A stretch of DNA of 33,419 nt from Entrophospora sp. SA101 (Eukaryota; Glomeromycota; Glomeromycetes; Entrophosporales; Entrophosporaceae), in the NCBI GenBank assembly GCA_958430865.1, contig CAUDNR010001646.1:63608-97026 (forward strand), read 5' to 3'. Within the stretch, counting starts at the first letter, position 1; each line of letters opens with the position of its first letter. The notes below the pieces were generated by a model. That model ran no database searches and had not been told where the DNA came from. It worked only from the letters and a program-made list of their open reading frames with translations. The translations under genes and the position numbers were made by a program. Positions 10,198-21,452 of the stretch are shown piece after piece.

Positions 10198-10639
10198 CGT
10201 TTTACAAAAACGACCTGATACTAATATCAATGATTGATGATTAATTGGATCGCAAGTCGTCAAGCTATCCCTTAACTGGCAAGCTGTTAAATTTGTCAGC
10301 AAACGGTGAGTTGATGAATAATCCAGGAAATAATCCAGAACAATATATTGATAGATACAAGTCCATAAAATACTAAATATGGTTAAAATACTACCACCGA
10401 TGGATCTATTTAAATTACATGATTCATGAACATACAATAAAGTTAAGAGATTACTGGTATGATAATATGAAAAAAAAAAATTATAATGTTAATATAAAAC
10501 TCAGTGAGATCCATAGTATCATAATTCGATCGGCATATTATAATTCACCTAATAGTCGTGTGACATGTCCTAAAAATAATACTAATATACTAATGCGGCG
10601 GACATTTTCCCGGTGGTTTATCCTATTTCTGGGATAATA

Positions 10640-10875
10640 TGGCACGTCATGCTGGACAAAAGTGTACTAAATTGTTGCAATTATATATGGGTGTCTAATT
10701 TTTTTTTTTTTTAGGCTTGTCAAAATGTTTAAAGTCTAAACGTTGGTTTAGTCATAATAGTCAAGCCTGAAAACACCCATCAAAATTGCAACAAAATGTT
10801 GCAATTATTTACAACAATGTCGCAATTATTTCTTACAACAAAATGTAGTACACTTTTGTCCAGAATGGCGTGCCA
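10640..10875. mobile_element. Foldback MITE, about 236 bases, flanked by TA
   Basis: The terminal ~30 bases are inverted complements with two mismatches (tggcacg..ctggacaaaagtgtacta). Inner parts (gttgcaatt, gggtgt) also pair, so most of the element can fold back. TA dinucleotides flank both ends (10638-10639, 10876-10877), fitting a Tc1/mariner-type target duplication. It has no coding capacity. The right-arm copy is at 24810-25045. Confidence 0.8.
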
Positions 10876-11552
10876 TAGGATAACCATATATTAATATGAA
10901 ACAAATACTGACGTCTAAATTCACCTCAGTTAAATTTCCCCGGATCGAGGTACAACTTCCCTTTCCGTGATATAATAGTAATATAGTTGATTACGAGGAA
11001 AAGTTTAAAACAGGAATAATTAATTTATTACGAGGGATTACAAATGCGCAATAGTTATCATTTCATTAATAATCAAAGTCAAACGTTTTTAATATAAAAT
11101 TAAACTATCTTCCTCAACAAAAGAGAAAGAAAACAAAGAATAATTCACAACATGAGGGAAGAAGAGAGAGCACATAATGTTCCATTGGTGACATGTTCGT
11201 TGGAATAGTTGTGAGAAAAAATTTACAATTACAATTAAAAATAATTGCACAACGTATTATATCAACAAATCAGAAAAGATTATAATTGTTCCAAGAAAAG
11301 TAATGAGCAAATCAACATTAATATGATAAACATTTTGGGTCTATTTTATGAAGCAACGTTATTTTTAAGAGGCCAATCAATAATTGTTGTAATGATGGTT
11401 AAACAAAATTTTCAATTAAATAACTTAAATGGCAGTGAATTTGCAGTGAGTTTTATTAACCCGAATTGAATAATTAATTATTAAATATAAATAAATAAAA
11501 ATACATATATATATATTATATTATAAATAAATATCGTTCTATTTTACAAAAA

Positions 11553-12113
11553 TTATTGATTATTTTTTAATGTTTTAATTTCATTCATCAAAATTTGTAT
11601 TTGTGTCATTAATTCATTTTTAAGATTATTTTCGATTTCCTTCATGTCATTTCTAAGATCATTTCTAAGATTACTTTCAATTCCTTTAAGATCATTTTCA
11701 TTTTTCTCGAGACTATTTCCGATTTTTTCTAATCTGTAATTAATCTTTGAATCATGTGATACTGGTTCAGGCATTTCGGCTATTTTTCTGAGTTTGTCAG
11801 AAATAAATGGAAGAAATTCTACACTTTCTTTGCTGTTATCATATTCTCTTATTTTTTCCCGAATATCGTCAATTGGTACATAATAATGTCTAAAAGCAAG
11901 CAAAAAATATTTATTTATTATTATTAAATAGAAAATTATTCGAAAATCAATTATAATAAATTATATTAAATTAATATTTACAATACATCCGGAAACCAAT
12001 GTTTCCAACGGCGTTGATTGGGAAGTAAATAAAATAATTCAATCTCACTAACAATCTAAAGTTAATAATTAAAAACATATAGTTATTATTATCGTTGTTA
12101 TAATAATGTAATG

Positions 12114-12148
<35 letters not shown>

Positions 12149-15100
12149 CATACATAATACCATATATATAAATATATATAAATTAACAAGTACCTTTCCT
12201 TTTTGAAGCAAGAATATTTCATCTTTATTAAAACCATCTATTTCATTACTTAACAAACCAATGAATAAATTCATTAGGTACACCACGACTATGAATGAAA
12301 ATAGGATTACTAATATTGTCAAGTAAGGATTTGTTTCTAATTCCCATGCTCCAAATGCTCCATTATCGCCTATTAAAAAAAATATATATATTAAATATGA
12401 TTGATTACATCTAGTAGTAATTTATAATCAAATAGAATTAAAATTACCTGTAAGGAAATTATACATTGCAAGTGTTGAAGACTTATAATATGCAAACATA
12501 TTGGTATTGTGATCAGGTGGTTGCATGAGAAAAGAATCTTCAACACGTGAATTAGTGCTTTTAGAATATGTATAATATCTTGTAGCAAGGCTCCAAGGGT
12601 TATTATTAATACTATCATCGAAATTAGGGCCCACGTCTATATTAATTGGTGTACTTGGTTTCAATAATAAGTGGAATGCATGTGCGAAGCTTAAAATGAT
12701 TATAGTTAAAATTACTAAAAATGAAAAGACTTTTCTTGCAACTCCTATTACTATAGCAAAATAAATTCCAAAATATTTGATAACTCTTAAAAATAATAAA
12801 AATTTCAAGTCTAATAATAAACTTGATGCTGAAACCAGCGAAACGAGTAGTTGATCATCAATCTTCTCATGATGACACAACAATAGAACTGAGGTAACAA
12901 CTGGTATGAAATAAGCGCCAAAATCTATTAAATAAATAATTTAACAATTAGTCTACGATTAAGTTGATAGTATTATTATTTTATATGATTTGAAAAATAA
13001 ATTTCTTACCAAAAAGATTCCAAAAATCAAATACATATTCTTTTGGGTCCCAAACGAATTGTCTAACTTCAAAATTGAGATGAAACAATCCAAGAATAAT
13101 TGTGCTATATAATAACGAGGTTTTGATGCTCGGATTCAACAGATCGTCATTTGTAGAAGTTGCAAGAGAAAAGCTTAATAAAAATGTCATGTAAATGAAC
13201 CAAATTCCATAATAATATTTATACCCAAATCTATCCCATTTTAAATCCAACAGCACTTTGCCATTCCAATGTTTAAACATTTCCAAACTATCAAATTCAA
13301 CAAATGCATTATTTGTTGGCTTGTATAATAATTCTTTCCAAAATGAATAGTCTTTTGTATAAGTATATAGCTCAGGGAAAGGAATTATTAATCTCACACA
13401 AGATTTAAATGTAGTGTTTTTTTCATATTCATCAAAATTATTAAAATCATGAATATATTTATTTACGAAACCTTTGCCCATTTGATAAAAACTATAAATG
13501 TAATCATAAATAGAACCCTCGTTTTGTTTAACAATTATCAAGTCATCATCTTCACAATTAGCTTTATAAAATTTAGTAACGGGGTAGGTTGAATTCTCAA
13601 ATGGAAATAATATGATAGAAGTCCGAGCAAAAAATCTTGATAATAATTTATAATAGGTTTTTTCTATCCTTGGCAATTCTGATACAATTATACACAATAT
13701 ACTAAGATTTGACTCAATATCATTTGTAAAGTGATGAAGACAAGAATTTAGTACTTTTTCTACGATAACACCATCATTTCCATCTAAAGCTCTATCTAGA
13801 ATTTCTCTTCCATATTTACTTAAATAATAGAAATCATCTAACATGTGTAAAATCATTGTTTTATAAGGCTGTCCAGTATTCTTATTTTCGTGGCCGATAT
13901 TTGACCAGGCACTATTTAGAAATATATTATCAAAATCAAATAAATGTTCTTCGATAGTATTAGAATTATTTAATGATTCAAAATTTTCTAATCGAGTCTC
14001 TTTGATCTCTTCGGCAGTTCCTTCAATGTGAAAAAAGACTGTTTTAATATATTTGACAAATATTCTAGATTGATTGTTTAATGATAAAATTTGTATAGTG
14101 TCATTTGTTGTTAAAAATAAATCATCATTAATTAACACTCTGCAATGTATAAATTTATCTCTAAAATATATTGGATATTCGTCAATCGTATTCCACATTT
14201 CTTCATCATCATCATTTTTTTTTTGGACTTTTATGATAATACGAGAACGATCGTCATGATATGTTGCTATCCATTGAATAGATTTTCCTGGTTTGATAGT
14301 AGTATTTGGTATTAAGGTATAATCCCAAGCCTTCTCGTATACTTCAAGTAATATTTTCTTAATATATAAATTATAATTATTTTTTATATGTATTTGTTCG
14401 ACATCATCTAACATTTCATTTCTGATAACGTTTTTAACATAAATTTCATTATCATGGACTATAATCATTTTATTATCTTGAAAAATTGGTCCAAATGAAA
14501 TATCTTTTGTTGTAACATTTATAATATTTTCATAAAAATAATCTGTATTGTCAATAGCATTTTCAAGACCATAAGGATCCATTATTTTGCAATTATATTT
14601 TTTTGTATCATCATTAAAAGTTATTACTAATAAATATTGATAGTTTGTATACTTTGAATAAATAAAATCCAACTTCTTGACGACGTTATGTTTTCCCAAA
14701 TCAACTAAAAAACAATATATATTTATTATTGTTGTTGTTTATTATTAAAATCATAAATTTTTAATTGTTTATAAAAAAATTATTTAAATACTTACATGAA
14801 GAAATGGTAATATTCCGTTCCATTGAGTAAACTACCAATTTTGAATTAGTTGTATAATGTAATACGACTATTGTTTTATCCTTATTAAAGGCAACATGTT
14901 CGCACGCTTGATCAAGTAAATAAAAACTTTTTTTGTGTGAAAAATTTGTAGTGTCCCATTGTGATATTAATGTACAATCATGAGCAATCAGAAAATTTTC
15001 AAAATGAGATAGAATATTTGGACGAAGTCCATCAGTATTAATATGAAACGTTGGTTTACAATACAATTTATCTTTTGCACTATTATATGTATACTGAGAT

Positions 15101-15770
15101 AGATTTGTATCATAACATTTAATATCAGCTTCTCCATTATCCTCTTCAGTATATTCTGTTATTATGAAATCATTATTACTGGTAAAGCGTCCATGATGTT
15201 CTATTTCTGTTTGTATTTCCATAGATGAAATCTCTATAAAGTTTCTTTTTGAAATATCAATAAATTCTAAAAACCAAAAAAAAATTGTTTATAAATAACA
15301 AAAAATAAAAAATAAAAAATAAAAAAAAATATAGATTTACAAAATTGCTTACTATGATAACGAATGCCCTCTCTATCAATGTGCATTATAAAGTTGTCTT
15401 CAAAGAAATCGTCTATATGTATGAGAATAGGTTCTTCTTGATTTGTAAATTCAAATAAATCATCATTGGAAAATTTAAAATATTTATCAAATTGAATTTT
15501 TCCTCCATCAGAATCGATTAACCATCTGATTATTGATTGATCTTCTTGACTATAAGTTATAAAATGCTTAGCATTAGGATTAAATTTTATTTCACTAACA
15601 GGGCATCCGTTGTGTTGATTGATTTTATATGGCTGTTCCATATCACTATAGTCATCATATATATTTGTTAGGAGATTATAATTACTTTCATAAGATAATG
15701 TTTTCTTTTTCGGGTTCATTTCTGTTACTACTTCTATAAGGTTACTGTTATTATAATAATCTTTTACCAT
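11553..15770 (-). CDS. WD40-propeller / TRP-like cation channel fusion protein
   Basis: Seven exons, all in phase: 15770-15353, 15266-14796, 14704-13010, 12924-12448, 12369-12194, 12055-11982 and 11889-11553, giving 1215 residues. The N-terminal half looks like a degenerate WD40 propeller (VSEIKFNPNAKHFITYS...IIRW). The C-terminal part is an ion-transport domain. S1 lies at about 795-813, S2 at 826-841, S3 at 858-878, and S4-S5 hydrophobic stretches at 887-949. A pore loop around NFLTGDNGAFGAW (1017-1029) precedes S6 at 1036-1060, which ends LMNLFIGLLSNEI, as in TRP and polycystin-type channels. A coiled coil at about 1150-1212 could tetramerise it. It is probably a membrane cation channel; selectivity and ligand are unknown. 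Exon 3 to the end lies in the inverted-repeat arm, while the 5' part is single-copy. ATG 15770 is chosen over an upstream TTG. Confidence 0.88.
12115..12144. repeat. TA microsatellite, 15 units
   Basis: An uninterrupted (TA)15 tract in intron 5 of the channel gene, followed by catacatacat. The right-arm counterpart at 23543-23570 has 14 units. This is the only difference found in the inner 7.4 kb of the arms besides the tandem duplication. Confidence 0.95.
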
Positions 15771-15884
15771 TTTCAAGGATTGTTAAATAAAAAATAAAAG
15801 AATTATTTTTTGAATGTGTTTTGTAAAAAAATATTTCGGCCAAGAGAAATTTTTTTTTTTTTCGTAAATAAGAAAATCGCGCGT

Positions 15885-15894
15885 TATTTTTATA
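15885..15894 (-). promoter_or_regulatory. Candidate TATA box of channel gene
   Basis: TATAAAAATA on the minus strand, about 115 bases upstream of the ATG at 15770, in otherwise non-coding sequence. A plausible core promoter element. Confidence 0.35.
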
Positions 15895-16333
15895 CAAAGC
15901 TGGATCTGTGATAGTAATAATAATAAAGGATAAAAAGAAATTAAATTTATAATAATAATTATAATAATTACACAAAATGTATGTATACTTTCCTTTTTTC
16001 AAATAGATTTGCAACACCCGAATTACTTACTGTAAACGCGTTTGTTTGTTTATATATTTATAGTACAATACATGAGTACTTTGAAACTTTACTAATTTTG
16101 GAAGATTATATATATTTTCGGGAAATGCATCCGCCTTTAAAAAGGAAAAAAGGGGTAAAACTTTTATTGCATTATCATCATTGGTAAAATGTGTTGCGAT
16201 TGTTGTTATTGTTTCCTCGACACGTCTAATAATTGATCTTTTTGAAAAAAAGAATTTTATGGCGCGGTCATTAAATTTATTATATTAATATTGTGATTGT
16301 AGGACAAGATATTAAAATGTTATAACCGAAGGA
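15895..16333. other. AT-rich upstream DNA
   Basis: Upstream flank of the channel gene. Apart from short A/T runs and a few open frames without features I see nothing coding. Confidence 0.5.
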
Positions 16334-16543
16334 TTAGAAATATTTTTTATACGAAAGCAAACATGTATTTTTTGGAAAGTTCCTTTCTTTAAAATGATAT
16401 AGATATAGTCGAATATCGGGTATTTGGACATTTCCTCGAGCTCGAGAAACTTTTGTTTGCCGATCGATCCCTCTCAAGTAAGCATAAAATGGCTCGTTTA
16501 ACGGTCTGAATGAGGATTTTGTCGACTTTTGTGACATTTTCAT
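16334..16543 (-). CDS. Possible small ORF, 69 residues, unrecognised
   Basis: From the ATG at 16543 the frame reads a basic protein with richer codon composition than its surroundings, including SFRPLNEPFYAYLRGIDRQ. It has no domain that I recognise and no intron evidence. It could be a real small protein, an exon remnant or chance. Confidence 0.25.
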   Translation of the reverse strand: MKMSQKSTKSSFRPLNEPFYAYLRGIDRQTKVSRARGNVQIPDIRLYLYHFKERNFPKNTCLLSYKKYF

Positions 16544-17898
16544 GCTTCCGATCAAGGAAGTGTGTGTAATTTTATAAATATTAAATAAGTTGTTTATTTC
16601 AATATTAAAGGCAAAAAAACTGTTGTTATACAAAATTATATTAATATATATACACAAAGTCATTTTACAGTAACTATTATATAATAATAAATAAATAATA
16701 ATATCATTAATTATAAATCAAGATTGATTCTAAATGTCAATATTTTGCTTTCCAACAGAACAACAGAACATACGAATATGTAGTCTTTCACCAATCAAAA
16801 CTTGCTTCGGAATAATAATAATAATAATTCATTATTATAATAATAAATATTTGCATGAATATGTTGGCCAAATTAAGAAACGTTTTGCAGATAGTTTCTA
16901 AATTTGTATCGAATTGAACAACCAAAAGTAGTTAGTTACCTTTAAAATTATGTTTTTTTTTGATTATGATAACCGGTTACACATGATCATATTTGTTTCG
17001 TGTCATCACGTAAACAGATTTTCATGCTCTAACATTACAAATTATCTAAAAAATAATGACCAAAATACAGTTGAACGAATTTAATGTAAATTTACTCATG
17101 TCTCAACGAATTTGATATTAATATGGGAGGCAAGAATTTAAAATCTCTTTGTAACGTGAATATTATAACTCGTTGAAACAAGGGTTGACTGTAAACAAAT
17201 TACCTTTAGTAGCAAAGCTTTACAATGCGCCTCAACCATGGAAATGTAGGCGACCATTCGTATTTGAAGTCTTGACTTTTTTATTTATGTTTTAATCTCG
17301 GCCGTTTATAAAATGAACCCTCCATAAGTGCACCTCTATGTCTAATTCCCAACCTCGGGAGTTACAGATAAACGCACACCTGTGACTTTTACGTGATTAA
17401 TTCGTTAAAATAAGTTCGTGTTACATTAATAAATATATATATTTATTATTTATTTATTTATTTATTTATTTATAATCTTTGTTTACAGATGCTTATGGAG
17501 AATAAAGGATTAGATTAAATGAACGATTGCTTTTCAATCGACAAAGAGTTATTAGAATAATAATGATGATGATGCAAATGGAAAAACTTATAGGGGAAAC
17601 CAAAAATCAAGGATTAAATAACGGATAAAGATCTTAATATTTATTATTATGTGTAGTAACAGTAACAGTAATGGAAAAATAAAATAAAAAATCAATTAAA
17701 TTATTTGTTCTTTACAAAGGATTAAGTATTCTTTCTTTTTTAATTGATTATATAAAAAGGCAAGATGGGAATGAAACAATCATTTACCCTTATCACAAAT
17801 AAAAATTCATTTACCATTTATTTAAACATTTAATTTTGCACTTTTATTCTTTCACAATTATTACCATATTTTTTTTTTTTTTTTACTTTTGAAACAAA
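16544..17898. other. Gene-poor AT-rich DNA with microsatellites
   Basis: No gene is supported. It contains an AAT-type run at about 16809-16827, a 23-base motif at 16886-16908 shared with the arms, and a TTTA tetranucleotide run at about 17443-17472. A TATA-like promoter element lies near the right end. Confidence 0.55.
17751..17758 (+). promoter_or_regulatory. TATA-like box before broken ORF
   Basis: TATAAAAA at 17751-17758 is followed by a pyrimidine-rich leader and an ATG at 17899 in an A-rich context. This is promoter-like spacing, although the downstream frame is broken. Confidence 0.3.
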
Positions 17899-18019
17899 AT
17901 GCCTCCAAAAAGTAGATTAACTTTATCTGATTCCTGAACCAGTGATAATAAGTGCGAATGAAGCTTCAAAAGACTCGGATATTGTCCGTGCATTTTTTAC
18001 TGCAGCAAGAGAATTCTAA
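17899..18019 (+). pseudogene. Frameshifted short reading frame, unrecognised
   Basis: ATG 17899 opens MPPKSRLTLSD and then hits TGA at 17935. Shifting by one base there continues with PEPVIISANEASKDSD and onward to a stop at 18017. The clean continuation suggests a gene start with a 1-base insertion near 17932. I do not recognise the protein. The exon-like piece at 18242-18355 may be its continuation. Confidence 0.35.
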
Positions 18020-18241
18020 AGAACAATTTAAAACAAATTAATATCCTTTGCATTAATTTAAAAAAATAAAAATAAATGATAAAAATATTTAACATCGTAC
18101 GACAATAATTTTTATTGGTATCTCCAATAAAAGTAGGATTATCCAATCATGACAAAATCGATTACTGGAGATACAAAAGAGAATGATCAACTATTGTGTA
18201 AATCTTCATAAAAGATTTATTCATTTAATTATATATTTCAG

Positions 18242-18355
18242 AGATTTTTTTCCCCAAGTGAACTAGGTGGGAAAATTTTATGTGAAAGTATTTTAACCAA
18301 TGAAATAGAGAAATCTAAAGTTTCGGAATTTCAGCTTGTTGCAAATGCACCATAG
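18242..18355 (+). pseudogene. Exon-like fragment, unrecognised
   Basis: After a TTTCAG acceptor the frame reads a hydrophilic stretch including SPSELGGKILCESILTNE and ends in TAG at 18353. It lies between the broken start at 17899 and the Pif1-like tail at 18601, and may belong to either or to neither. Confidence 0.25.
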
Positions 18356-18600
18356 ATCAAGAAATTTAAAATATAAACACCTGCCATTTTTACAGGAAAT
18401 AGAAATATATGGTTACATTTTGCATTTTGCATTCAACCAGTTTTTATTTTAACATTAGCGATTTTTCATGTCCCATCATAATATTAAAATAAATTCCCGC
18501 CTCAGATAAATCAAAGAGAAGATTGGAAATGTTGTTTTGTTGAAGTCACATTTCCAATGAATGAAAACATTACTAAATAAACATTCAGAAAACCGCCGCA

Positions 18601-18808
18601 AACTTTGAAATTAGCGGTGTACGTGCCTCAAGGTATCAATTCCCACTGCAGAACGCTTTTGCATTGACGGTTCGTAAGACACAAGGCCCAAAATTTCCAC
18701 ATGTGGTTCTTACAGTAGATGAAAATATGTTTTGCACCGGATCAGATCCATGTAGCAATGAGCAGAGCTCCTTCTTGGGACTCGCTGGATTCCTTTTCGT
18801 TTGATTGA
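18601..18808 (+). pseudogene. Pif1-like helicase C-terminal fragment
   Basis: The frame from 18601 reads RYQFPLQNAFALTVRKTQG, then HVVLTVDENMF. This matches the conserved late motifs of Pif1 and Helitron helicases (usually FPLQNAFALTVHKTQG). At 18742 one extra base shifts the frame, and the next frame continues with QIHVAMSRAPSWDSL, the family's motif VI, before TGA at 18806. No helicase domain 1 is visible upstream. It is a truncated, frameshifted relic, perhaps left by a Helitron or a Pif1 gene duplication. Confidence 0.8.
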
Positions 18809-19369
18809 AGGTAGCAGTAAGTAGAGAAGGACGCTGTAACTGAATATAAAAAGTCGAATTCTTTGCACTAGAAAGGCCTGAAAGAAATGTCTCTCTACGT
18901 TAGTAACATTACATTTTGATTTCACGTAATGCAATGCACGTTTGCATAAATATATCACATGATATGTAAAACTACTAATCCAGTCATAATGGATTTTGTA
19001 TGTTTTATATGCAACTACAAAGAAAATCCACTTCCTCCTTGTTTCCCTCTTATTTCGAACCTCAAATATTGACACATCAATAACAAGATCAAGGACACCA
19101 CGACAACAACAATGATAATGATAAAATAGGATTATCAAAAGTTCCGAATTATAAAATTACACTGTAAAAGAATCTCTGTAAAAAATGTGCGCCCGGGATG
19201 ATAGGTAGTTTACAAATGCTATAATTTGAATTGGGAATTTTACTTATTAAAATTATTATTATTACTTATTAAAAACCATTTTCCGTATATTTTCTTTCAA
19301 GATAAAAATTAAAAATATTTATTATTACATTTCATGAAGTGAAAAAAATCAAAACATGAATTGTCTTCA

Positions 19370-19574
19370 GTGCCCGAATTTGATACACACACAGGCAGGT
19401 CAATATTAGTGTGTAGAGCAACTTTTACATACATATGAGTCGTGTTTTTCGAATTTTGACTTTGAAGTTAATTATGCGTAACAGTAATATGCAATATTAT
19501 TAATAATATGCTTGAGCCGTTCGAGTTTGAAACACACGGCTGGCCAATATAAAATGACTTTTACATAGTACATA
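19370..19574 (+). repeat. Pair of diverged direct repeats
   Basis: 19370-19439 and 19512-19574 share the order gaatttgata/gagtttgaaa, cacac, ggc(a/t)gg(t/c)caatat and acttttacat. They look like two old copies of the same short element. Confidence 0.45.
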
Positions 19575-21339
19575 AGGCAGGTTTTGGTACAGATTTTTGT
19601 AAGTGATAAAAATAGAAAACAAAATAATGTTATATATGATCCTTTTATTGTTGAATTACTAGCATCATGATGAACCAAAGGTAATCAAATAAGCTATTTA
19701 GCTAACCACTATGTAATAAAATCTGAAAGAGTGCATCCAATAATATCATGGAGAATTGTTGTTACACGCAAAAGGTGTTCGAATCTCATTCATGTGACTG
19801 ATATCCGAATATTAATATTACTGTTGTCAAAAAACTTTTTATAATATCACTAAAAATTCATCAACTTGACTCAAATAAATTTTCAAACAAAACCTTGCTT
19901 TTTAAAATCACTTTAAATTATTTTCTAACCGAATCTGGCAATTAGCTGTTGAGTAATTTGCTTTTAAAATTCACAATATTGTTGAATTATGTTATTAGAA
20001 TAAACGAGATACATTTACCTAATAAATATACCAGATTGTTAACACTCCATTCTTAAATAACTATTTCAATATTAATAAGTTGTATGAAACAGGCGATGTG
20101 GCTTATAGGAGAGTTAATCGTTCGAAGAAACGGAATCACCTTTGGAATCACAAGACATATCACAATTTATTATTATTATTATTATTATTATTATATGCTA
20201 GATTTCTTTAAAATTTTGGTAATCAATTATAAATAATGTGATAGAAGTTAAAATTTAAAGATGTGAGACGATTCATCATAGAAAAGTGGAATCCAACTCT
20301 TGATTTATTTCTAATTAATTTACTTTGATAAAAAAAATCAAGATATCTGCTGTAATTAAAATTAATAGTGAAAGTATTTCGTATTAAAATATATTCAATA
20401 AAAGTTCTGCTCTTAACCTATCGAATGGAAATATTTTCTATGTGAATTAACGAAATGGTTGTTCCATGATGATTAATTTGATTTTTCCGGTTTTTTTGCA
20501 ACACATTGTATATATATACTGTAGTTATATTGATTTTAAAAGCCGCAATTGGTGTTATGCATGACGCAAAACACAATTCGCGATGCGTGGGGCGCAAGAT
20601 GTAATTCATGATGCAGGGCATGATTCATCCATACTTTAGGCCTTTGAAAATCTGACGAAATTGTTGAAACCTAAACTGCAGACGAAAACCACTGTTTAAT
20701 TTCTGACCACAAGTGTTTTATTAAACAGAAAAAAGAATTAATTTGTTTTATTGTTAAATTATAAAAGTGTTTATTATTATTACAAAATGAATTAAGTCAA
20801 AAAGTGACTAATAAATAAATAAATATATATATAAATAATAAAAATATTAAATGCAAAATACGAATATTATTAAATGAAAGAGACTACAGATCACATGTCC
20901 GACATACGATTGGATGGCACTTCGATAAATCCGTTTTATTTATCAAAATATAAAAACTTTGCTCATAATTTTGACGATTCAACCACAGTTTAAGTTTCAT
21001 CACTAGTAGGGACCTAAATTATTAATTTCTGTAGCGAAACCATTTCGGATTTGCTAAAATAATTTTCAGCCACCATCATTACACATGACACAATTCATGA
21101 ATTAATTCAAGCTTTAAAACTATTTAATTTTTAATTTTTAATGTAACATCAATGTTTCATAGCCAAAAAGAGGTTTTTAGCTAATAAATTGTCATAAAAC
21201 ATGCTTGCGCCATGAATTGAGTCCTGCGTCTCGCGTCTCGCGTCAGTTGTATAAAATTATGGTAGGTAGTGCAATGCAATTTTTAATCGCAATTCAATAA
21301 TTTTGACCTCGAGTATAATTGATACAATCCCAAAAGTTT

Positions 21340-21420
21340 TTGGGTTTCAGGTCGGATTTGGTTTTTTCGATTCGGTCCCAACCAACAACCCAAATCCAAC
21401 CGAAACTGGACTGAAAATTT
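21340..21420. repeat. Imperfect foldback next to the gap
   Basis: The words gggtttcaggtcggatttggtt and aacccaaatccaaccgaaac are approximate inverted complements around 21347-21410. In style this resembles the GC-rich hairpin at 102-141. Foldbacks of this type can stall assembly, and the N run begins some 20-30 bases later. Confidence 0.55.
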
Positions 21421-21442
21421 TCGAGTTCTTCCGAACAATTTA

Positions 21443-21452
21443 NNNNNNNNNN
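21443..21452. other. Assembly gap (10 Ns)
   Basis: Ten Ns. The base after the run, 21453, is exactly where the inverted-repeat right arm begins, so the flanking sequences were probably separate contigs joined by scaffolding. True gap size and orientation are unknown. Confidence 0.99.

Larger units (their letters stand above)
9955..11552. other. Intergenic DNA between NmrA-like and channel genes
   Basis: It holds the presumed promoter and 5' UTR of the NmrA-like gene and a foldback MITE at 10640-10875. The rest is AT-rich. An open frame at 11245-11469 has no recognisable features and no intron support, so I do not call a gene. Confidence 0.55.
6307..13850 (+). repeat. Left arm of 7.5-kb inverted repeat
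   Basis: Each base x pairs with base y on the opposite strand at 21453-29378: x+y=35685 for x from 6307 to the TA microsatellite at 12115-12144, x+y=35687 from there to the 384-base duplication, and x+y=35303 for the inner part up to 13850. Translations of all shared genes are identical. Differences found: (TA)15 here versus (TA)14, and four substitutions at 6355, 6361, 6405 and 6408. Similarity stops abruptly at 6307, beyond which the flanks are unrelated. Confidence 0.97.
13851..21442. other. Single-copy spacer of the inverted repeat
   Basis: This 7.6-kb segment between the arms holds the 5' exons of the channel gene (to 15770), then mainly gene-poor AT-rich DNA to the N gap. It has no reverse-complement partner in the window, so the arms are not one continuous palindrome as assembled. 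Confidence 0.9.
18809..21442. other. Gene-poor spacer DNA up to the N gap
   Basis: No gene is supported. It holds diverged repeats near 19370-19439 and 19512-19574, a TTA microsatellite at about 20168-20194, short GCG-rich words at 20555-20640 and 21190-21250 (ctcgcgt repeated at 21228-21243), and a foldback of gggtt/aaccc type ending close to the gap. Confidence 0.55.

Noticed and set aside
11245..11469. 74-residue open frame in the intergenic arm DNA
   Set aside because: No domain, no intron support and biased AT composition; its presence in both arms merely reflects the duplication.
12115..12144. Origin or promoter function for the TA tract
   Set aside because: It is intronic and a simple microsatellite; nothing else supports a functional role.
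18710..19138. 142-residue minus-strand open frame
   Set aside because: It overlaps the Pif1-like relic on the opposite strand and has no recognisable domain; likely a chance frame.
20168..20194. TTA repeat as a functional element
   Set aside because: Simple trinucleotide microsatellite in gene-poor AT-rich DNA.
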